A stretch of DNA of 10,286 bases, taken from assembly GCA_937916565.1 (NCBI GenBank), contig CALFSR010000041.1, positions 1 through 10,286 of the forward strand, given 5' to 3'. This document shows, one piece after another, positions 5,088 through 10,286 of this stretch; the stretch's first letter is position 1; every line of letters begins with the position of its first letter. The position numbers and the translations under genes are program-made. Source of the DNA: an uncultured Bacillota bacterium. GTDB lineage: Bacteria; Bacillota; Limnochordia; Limnochordales; ZCTH02-B6. A model generated the notes under the pieces. It was not told the origin of the DNA and ran no database searches. It saw nothing but the letters and a program-made list of their open reading frames with translations.

Positions 5088-6731
5088 TCAGCCGCTGGCG
5101 AGCCCTTCGGCCGGCGGCAGCCCGGTCACGTTCGATTCAAAGGCCCGGGCAATTTTCAGCACGCGGGCGTCAGCCCCATAGGGCCCGGCCAGCTGCAGCC
5201 CGATCGGAGCACCGTCCCCACCGGTCCCCGCGGGCAGGCTGACGGCGGGCAGGCCGGTGAGGTTTAAGGGGCTCGTGTTGCGCAGCAGGGCCGCGGTGGT
5301 AGCCATCACCACGTCCTGGATCTTCACCGTCGCGGTTCCCACAGTTGGCGGAACGATGGGAAGCACCGGCGTTGCCATCACGTCCACCCGTTGAAACGCG
5401 TCGGCAAACTCCCGGGCCAAGACTGTGCGCAGCTGCTGGGCCTTGACCCGGGCATACCCGGGCAACAGCAAGTTCGCGATGAGGCGGACGCGCACGTCTC
5501 GACCGAGCTTGTCGCCGTGTTGCACGACGGTGTGATAATGGATGGCGATGGCCTCGACCCCGGAGGTCAGAAGATAGATCGCGGGCGCCAGGTCCAGGGT
5601 GGGCAGCGATACGGGGACGAGCCGGGCGCCCGCGTCTTGCGCGCGCTGGAGCGCCGCCTCATACGCGTCCAAGACTTCCGGCTCGGCCAGCGGGTAAAAG
5701 TTGCGGGGGACGCCGATGCGCACACCCTTAAGGGATTTGTCCGGCTGCGCGGCGTACGCGCCCGTCCGGCCGGCCAGCACGTCCATCAAGGCGGCTGCTT
5801 CGGCCACCGTCTTGGTCAGCGGCCCCACATGGTCCAGCGAATAACCGAGGGGAAACACACCCTCCAGCGGCAAAAGCCCAAAGGACGGCTTGAAGCCGAC
5901 GATGCCGCAGCATGCGGCGGGGATGCGGATCGAACCGCCGGTGTCGGTCCCGATGGAGAACGTAGCCATGCCAAAGCCTACGGACGCGGCGCTGCCGCTG
6001 CTCGAGCCGCCCGGCAGGCGCCCGGGAGCCGCGGGGTTGGCGGCGACGCCGAAGTGGGGGTTGACTCCCGTCGTGCCAAAGGCCAGTTCATGAAGGTTGG
6101 CGGCGCCGATGACGACGGCGCCGGCCCGGCGGAGCCGCTCGACGATGACCGCGTCCTCGTCCGCGCGCGCCCACGTGATCGCCCGCGTCCCGCCGGTCAT
6201 CGCGTAGCCCTTGATCCTCATCAGGTCCTTGACGCTGACCGTCGTGCCCCAGAGGGGCAGCTCCGCGGGAATCTCGGCACCGGAGCCCACGCCGTGGCTG
6301 CGCCCCGCCCGCCGCTCGAGCATGCGCGCCTCCTCTCGGGCTTGGTCGGCGAACACGGCGATGAAAACGCCGTTGTCCGGAAGGGACTCGATCCGGGAAA
6401 GGGCGGCCTCCACGGCTTCCGAAGGCGTTGCAAATCGTCGCGGGAACGACGAGCCGGCGCCGGGGTTGGAACCGGGCATGGAAACGTCCACTGGGCCGCC
6501 CTCCCGTCCCTGAGCGCCGGTGAAAGCCCACTCGCTGGTTTCCAAAAGTCCCCACGGAGGGCGAAGGGCAGGCGCGACAGCGGAGGTGATGGGGGCCTCC
6601 ATGAGCGCCCGGACAAAGCCGCCGTTGGCCTCCACCTGGGCCCGCACCATTTCGAGCTCGTCGTCGGGCAGCGAGATGCCGTGCCTACTAAGAGCGGCGA
6701 CGATCTGATCCATCTCGGTCGGGATCGACAT
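5088..6731 (-). CDS. Amidase signature family hydrolase
   Basis: This 547-residue cytoplasmic enzyme cleaves amide bonds with a Ser-cisSer-Lys triad. Lys168 is in GTTVSVKDL. Ser243 is the probable cis-serine, in the glycine/serine-rich LPGGSSSGSAASVGFG. Ser267 is the nucleophile, in SIGTDTGGSIRIPAACCG. The spacing between the two serines (24) matches the family. The first 60-70 residues (TEMDQIVAALSRHGISLPDD) form a predicted helical extension before the catalytic domain, as in Rhodococcus-type wide-range amidases. GatA proteins are usually shorter (about 480) and no gatB or gatC lies nearby, so a tRNA role is unlikely. The substrate is unknown. The ATG at 6731 was chosen for its GGGAGGC site 9 bases upstream. 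The gene lies 63 bp after the nuclease gene on the same strand and may be cotranscribed, but a link to defence is not implied. Confidence 0.93.
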   Translation of the reverse strand: MSIPTEMDQIVAALSRHGISLPDDELEMVRAQVEANGGFVRALMEAPITSAVAPALRPPWGLLETSEWAFTGAQGREGGPVDVSMPGSNPGAGSSFPRRFATPSEAVEAALSRIESLPDNGVFIAVFADQAREEARMLERRAGRSHGVGSGAEIPAELPLWGTTVSVKDLMRIKGYAMTGGTRAITWARADEDAVIVERLRRAGAVVIGAANLHELAFGTTGVNPHFGVAANPAAPGRLPGGSSSGSAASVGFGMATFSIGTDTGGSIRIPAACCGIVGFKPSFGLLPLEGVFPLGYSLDHVGPLTKTVAEAAALMDVLAGRTGAYAAQPDKSLKGVRIGVPRNFYPLAEPEVLDAYEAALQRAQDAGARLVPVSLPTLDLAPAIYLLTSGVEAIAIHYHTVVQHGDKLGRDVRVRLIANLLLPGYARVKAQQLRTVLAREFADAFQRVDVMATPVLPIVPPTVGTATVKIQDVVMATTAALLRNTSPLNLTGLPAVSLPAGTGGDGAPIGLQLAGPYGADARVLKIARAFESNVTGLPPAEGLASG

Positions 6732-6740
6732 GCGCGGGTT

Positions 6741-6747
6741 GCCTCCC
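6741..6747 (-). promoter_or_regulatory. Ribosome binding site of the amidase gene
   Basis: GGGAGGC on the minus strand, 9 bases before the ATG at 6731. It selects this start over the in-frame upstream codon at 6761. Confidence 0.6.
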
Positions 6748-6782
6748 TCGGGAAGACTCACGGGTACCCCGCCGTAGTCATT

Positions 6783-6813
6783 CGCGCCGGCGGCTCACGC
6801 GCCCGCCGGCGCG
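6783..6813 (-). repeat. GC-rich inverted repeat over the nuclease stop codon
   Basis: An 11-bp perfect inverted repeat (CGCGCCGGCGG at 6783-6793, CCGCCGGCGCG at 6803-6813) leaves a 9-base loop that contains the TGA stop of the DUF2357-nuclease gene. It could form a stable RNA hairpin between that gene and the amidase gene. No U-rich tract follows on the minus strand, so it does not look like a standard intrinsic terminator. It may shield a transcript end or be a by-product of high G+C. Confidence 0.35.
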
Positions 6814-8609
6814 CCCAGCGGGGCGCCGGTCACGATCGGCCAGCGCTGGGCCAAAAGCTCGACGAAATGTGTGTCGGGGCGACCCGGTACCAGCTGTACA
6901 AAGGTGATCTCCACCGGCGAAGCGTAGATGAGCGGGTTCTCCTCGTCCCCCGGGTAGAGAACAAACACCTCGTCCACGGGCCGGCGGCTGCCATCGTCCA
7001 CCAGGTACACCGCGTCACGGTACGCCCGCAGCTGTTCAATCGTCCCCTGCCACCGCGCCGGGTTGCGCTCCACCGCAGAGGGTACCATCGTCCGCAGCTT
7101 GCGGTACTTGGCCTCGCCGATCAGGGAGTACTGGTACACCCCGTTTTCGTAGTAGTCCAGGCGAATGTCGGGCCAGTTGTGCCTGCCCAAGGCGTACAGA
7201 CGCGCTCCCGCGGCGACGGCCTCGTCGCGGAAAGTGGGGAGCTTGTCGGCGTAAAAGACGTCGATGCGCTCTCCGCCCCGCTCCAGCGTGACCCGGGTGC
7301 CCTCCGGGATCGTGGGGATGTAGACCCGGTCGGGGAACTTCCAGGGCTGCTCAAACACCCACCCGCCCGTCGGCGTGAACCCAAGCTGCTTGAGGGCCTC
7401 GATGACCCGGACAAAGACCCAGTACTCCCACAAGAGATCCGTCTTTTTCCACTGGTACGCGAATGACGCGCCCGTGTGTGGGTCAAAGTGGCTCTTGAGG
7501 TCCGACCAAAACCGGTACAGCGCCCGGTAGCGCCCGTCCCGCTGCATGGCCGGCGTAAGCGGCAACGGGCCGGCTACGTCGGCCACTTGCCGAAAGACAG
7601 GCTCGGTCAGCACCGCCCGCAGGCGCGACTGCAGGCGCCGGATGGCGGCCAGCTGGCGCTCCTTTTCCCGCTCGACCTGCCGCCTCACCTTGTCGTCGGG
7701 GTGCATCAGGCGCTCGAGCGCGGCGACGATGTCGTCGATGGTGGCCATAAGGTCGCTGACGATGCGGCGAATCCACCGGTTTTCCGGCAAGTCGTAGTGC
7801 ACTTCGCTGTCGGGGGCAAGGACAAACCGGGCACGCCCGGAGGCGCTCGCCCCGTTGCGGGCGTAGCCGGCGGCGGAATGGCGCCAGCGGTAAGACCGCT
7901 CGTCGCGGTGGTGCGTCGTCTCGGCCCGCACCACCCGGTGCACCTTGCGCACCTCATGCTTGGGCTTGCGCACGATGTCCTGCAAGGCGGCGCTGATCTT
8001 GGGGAAATGCCGCTCGAGCAGCTGGTACTGGTAAAACCGGGGCGGCAGCTGCGCGTCCAGCACCGTCCGGCCCATGCCCTGGTTTCTCCGTACAATGTCC
8101 AGGGTGAGCCCGACCACCCAGCGCTCGAGTTCCTCCCGCATGAGCCGCAGCTGGTCGCGGCTCAAGTCCTTCGGACGCACCTCGACTACCGTGTAATAGG
8201 ACCGTCCTTGCCAGCGGACTTCGATCCGGTAGTTGCCGGGAATCCACGGATACCCGCTGCCGCGCCGGTCGCCCTCGTCATCGCCGGGCTGAATCCACAC
8301 CGTCCGGCCGCAGGGCAAGTACACCCGCCCGTCCTCCTCCGCGAGCCCTTCGTCCACCAGCACGTCGAAGCCGTCCATGTACAGCCGGGCGTCCTCGGGG
8401 GGCGGGCCGCCCTGGGCGACGAACTCCAGGGCGCACGGCCGGTATTCCTGGATGTACGTCTCGTCGATCTCCGCCTGCGCGGGATCGGTGCTGAACCGCC
8501 GCAGCGTGCGGGTGTACGAGCTCATGCGCCCGCCAAAGTGGAGTCGGACGGCGAAGGGCAGGCCCCGGAAGGCGGAGGGCTCCTGCGGGGAACTAAGAGG
8601 CGAAGCCAT
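6795..8609 (-). CDS. DUF2357-like protein with PD-(D/E)XK nuclease domain (McrC-like partner)
   Basis: This 604-residue protein is the likely nuclease arm of a McrBC-type restriction pair. The N-terminal half matches the DUF2357 pattern: beta-rich (YPWIPGNYRIEVRWQGRSYY, 120-139), then helical (DLSRDQLRLMREELERWVVG). A charged coiled-coil-like stretch spans about 300-335. The C-terminal PDDEXK_7 (DUF524-like) domain begins near LLWEYWVFVRVIEAL (392-406). The catalytic core reads WPDIRLDYY (479-487), then SLIGEAKYRK (495-504), with Asp481, Glu499 and Lys501 as the expected metal-binding and catalytic residues. A QLRAY (526-530) fits the QxxxY helix motif of some such nucleases. The ATG at 8609 overlaps the ATPase gene by 17 bp, which implies coupled translation; GAGGGAG lies upstream. 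ATG 8525 is an alternative start. By analogy with McrC it would cut DNA when driven by the ATPase. The target is unknown. Confidence 0.85.
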   Translation of the reverse strand: MASPLSSPQEPSAFRGLPFAVRLHFGGRMSSYTRTLRRFSTDPAQAEIDETYIQEYRPCALEFVAQGGPPPEDARLYMDGFDVLVDEGLAEEDGRVYLPCGRTVWIQPGDDEGDRRGSGYPWIPGNYRIEVRWQGRSYYTVVEVRPKDLSRDQLRLMREELERWVVGLTLDIVRRNQGMGRTVLDAQLPPRFYQYQLLERHFPKISAALQDIVRKPKHEVRKVHRVVRAETTHHRDERSYRWRHSAAGYARNGASASGRARFVLAPDSEVHYDLPENRWIRRIVSDLMATIDDIVAALERLMHPDDKVRRQVEREKERQLAAIRRLQSRLRAVLTEPVFRQVADVAGPLPLTPAMQRDGRYRALYRFWSDLKSHFDPHTGASFAYQWKKTDLLWEYWVFVRVIEALKQLGFTPTGGWVFEQPWKFPDRVYIPTIPEGTRVTLERGGERIDVFYADKLPTFRDEAVAAGARLYALGRHNWPDIRLDYYENGVYQYSLIGEAKYRKLRTMVPSAVERNPARWQGTIEQLRAYRDAVYLVDDGSRRPVDEVFVLYPGDEENPLIYASPVEITFVQLVPGRPDTHFVELLAQRWPIVTGAPLGAPAGA

Positions 8610-10286
8610 AGAGCTTGAGCTCCCTCGCCTTGTGGAGAATTACCGCCCGGCTGCGGGCAAAACCGCTCACGTCCTGGTACTTGTCCATCAGCTCCAGCAG
8701 CCGGCTGCCGCTCACCGCGCCCGCGTCGTCCATGACGCCTACGAGCTCCTCCAGCTGTTCCCGCGGCCCGCGGAGCTTGGTAAACACCTTTTGCACCATC
8801 TGCCAGTCAAAGGCCACCGGGCGCGGGATGGCAGGCTCCCCGTCGTTTCCAAAGGGGATGTTCTTGAGGTACAGGTCAATGTGGCGCAAAGTGCGGTAGC
8901 CGATGCCCCGCTGGCGGTCGACCTTTTGCAGCTCGCCCCGGACTTTTTCAAGGTACTCCAGCTCCGCGTCGGTCAGCTCCAAGTCGTCGGAACCCGCCCT
9001 CCAGGCATTGTAGGCGGCAAAGGTTACTTCCCGGCGCTCCAACGGCGGGAGGGGCCTGCGCAAGTACTCCGGAAGCCGGGTGAAATCGAGCACCCTCGGC
9101 TCGATGACTTGCGCCCGGTCGAGCACCTTGTCGCTAAAGGCATAGGTCGATTCGTCCACGTTGACCGTGCCGGCGAACATGACGTTGGGGCCAATCCTGA
9201 CCCGGGGCGGAATCCGGGCCGCATTGAGCACCGTCGCTTCCTGGTCCGGGCTGTAGAGCGTGATGACCCGCCGGTCCACGTCCAGCTCCAGTACGGAGAG
9301 AAAGTGGGCGAAGTAATGCTCCACCCGGGCGAGGTTCATCTCGTCAAAGCAAACAAGGAACAACTTGTCGGGGTTGCGCTCGGCGTCGACCAGAAGCTCC
9401 ACGAGCCCCGTGTCAGCCGGGCGGTAAACGTTGTGGGTGAGGTCGAGAAACCCCAAAAGGTCGCTGCCGTCGGTCCAGGTCGGCCGCACGGGAATGATCC
9501 GGAACTGCCCCTCCGCAAGCCCCAAAGCCTCGGCATACACCTGCACAAGCTGCGATTTCCCGGTGCCGGACATGCCGGCGAGCAGCACCAGACTCCCCGT
9601 CTTAAGGGCCGTGTGGAAGTTGAGCAGGTCCTCCTCATGGTACAGAAGCCGCCGGGCTTGGGCGATGTGCATAAGCCGCTCCAGAAACCGCCGTTCCTCA
9701 AGCTCCTCGGGTGTGCGCGGCCGCGGCCCGCCGGCAGATGACGCGCGCGCCGGCCGCGGGGCCTCGGAAACCGGTTCGGCGAGTGGCGTCCCCTCTTGCT
9801 CCAGCCGGCGCAAAAACGCCTGGGAGAACGTATCGGCTTCGATGAAAAGAATCTTGCCAAACGGCAGCACGAGGCTGGTAAACTCGTCTAGATCAAACCG
9901 CAGCTTGCGCACGCCGTCGCCCGTCAGCTTCCAACCCCCGGGCAGCAAGGCCATGGACCGGAACGGCCCGTACAAGTGGTCCTTGACCCACACCGCCGCC
10001 GGGGCGGGCACCGGCATGTCGCCCGGAAAGGCGTCGCCGTAAGGGCCGAGCAAGCCCCGCATGAGCTCGGTTTCAAAGTCGGCGGGATCGGTGTCCGGGA
10101 GGTACAGGATCGGCACAAGGCTTGAATCCTCGTCAATGGCCGCTGGCAACGGCACGACCGCGACCGGTGCGGCCAAGTGACGGGCCGGGCCGCTCGCGCC
10201 CACGTGCACCGTCGGCTTAAAGAGGATGGCTTTGCCGGACAAAAACTCCCGCACGGCTCGGACCCGCTCAGCGTCGTCGGCGACGG
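8593..10286 (-). CDS. McrB-like AAA+ ATPase, 5' end probably beyond the window
   Basis: The frame is open to the window edge. A GTG at 10254 could start a 553-residue protein, but the codons before it (VADDAERVRAVREF) read as continuous helical protein and no strong ribosome binding site precedes it, so the gene is probably 5'-partial. Numbering from that GTG, residues 1-180 form an unrecognised N-terminal region followed by a Pro/Ala linker. The AAA+ domain has Walker A GMSGTGKS (227-234), Walker B LFLVCFDEMNLARVEHYF (298-315), a sensor segment MFAGTVNVDESTYAFSDKVL (359-378) and DR (379-380) as a likely arginine finger. FDEMNLARVE and GTVNVDES match McrB-family NTPases, which use GTP or ATP to translocate DNA or drive the nuclease subunit. 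The last 100 residues are helical. The 3' end overlaps the nuclease gene, so the two are surely one transcript. The N-terminal region probably sets target recognition. Confidence 0.88.
   Translation of the reverse strand, partial: VADDAERVRAVREFLSGKAILFKPTVHVGASGPARHLAAPVAVVPLPAAIDEDSSLVPILYLPDTDPADFETELMRGLLGPYGDAFPGDMPVPAPAAVWVKDHLYGPFRSMALLPGGWKLTGDGVRKLRFDLDEFTSLVLPFGKILFIEADTFSQAFLRRLEQEGTPLAEPVSEAPRPARASSAGGPRPRTPEELEERRFLERLMHIAQARRLLYHEEDLLNFHTALKTGSLVLLAGMSGTGKSQLVQVYAEALGLAEGQFRIIPVRPTWTDGSDLLGFLDLTHNVYRPADTGLVELLVDAERNPDKLFLVCFDEMNLARVEHYFAHFLSVLELDVDRRVITLYSPDQEATVLNAARIPPRVRIGPNVMFAGTVNVDESTYAFSDKVLDRAQVIEPRVLDFTRLPEYLRRPLPPLERREVTFAAYNAWRAGSDDLELTDAELEYLEKVRGELQKVDRQRGIGYRTLRHIDLYLKNIPFGNDGEPAIPRPVAFDWQMVQKVFTKLRGPREQLEELVGVMDDAGAVSGSRLLELMDKYQDVSGFARSRAVILHKARELKLYGFAS

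Noticed and set aside
5391..7466. 691-codon plus-strand open frame across the amidase and nuclease genes
   Set aside because: It is antisense to two genes with complete catalytic motifs. The long frame is an expected product of high G+C at third codon positions.
8377..9741. 454-codon plus-strand open frame opposite the McrB-like ATPase gene
   Set aside because: It is antisense to Walker A and B-containing coding sequence and shows no domain features of its own.

Overview
This is a GC-rich bacterial window of about 10.3 kb, roughly two-thirds G+C by eye. Strong purine-rich ribosome binding sites (AGGTGGTGA, AAAGGAG, GGGAGGC) sit just upstream of several starts. That pattern, together with the protein types, would suit a high-GC, possibly thermophilic member of the Bacillota, but this is an inference. 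No rRNA, tRNA, CRISPR array or insertion sequence was recognised. Most genes are on the minus strand.

Left part (1-1650): a minus-strand ATP-NAD kinase family protein (COG3199 type, GGDGT motif) diverges from a small plus-strand gene encoding a roughly 73-residue protein with a C2HC zinc-finger pattern. The 190 bp between their starts contains a GTATC-N5-GATAC dyad.

Middle-left (1650-2756): this stretch is partly decayed. It holds a remnant of an ArsR-type helix-turn-helix, a short SRPBCC/AHSA1-like fragment in another frame on its upstream side, and an unrecognised 280-codon minus-strand ORF. That ORF lies 21 bp downstream of a fumarylacetoacetate hydrolase (FAH) family gene (2757-3650, minus).

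Centre (3650-6731): a plus-strand gene for a multi-span membrane protein with an ion-channel-like C-terminal hairpin is interrupted by one in-frame TAA at 4863-4865. The same frame stays open for another 72 codons and still encodes the last membrane helix. It ends 3 bp from the stop of a convergent minus-strand amidase-signature hydrolase (547 residues, Lys-cisSer-Ser triad visible).

Right part (6795-10286): two overlapping minus-strand genes form a candidate McrBC-like (type IV restriction) system. The promoter-proximal gene encodes an AAA+ ATPase of the McrB kind and probably runs off the window edge. The next encodes a DUF2357-like protein ending in a PD-(D/E)XK nuclease domain (PDDEXK_7/DUF524 type), the McrC-like partner. 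This is the most distinctive system in the window. The metabolic genes (NAD-kinase-like, FAH, amidase) do not form an obvious single pathway. The mix of lone hydrolases, decayed regulators, a broken membrane gene and a defence pair suggests an accessory or fluid genome region.
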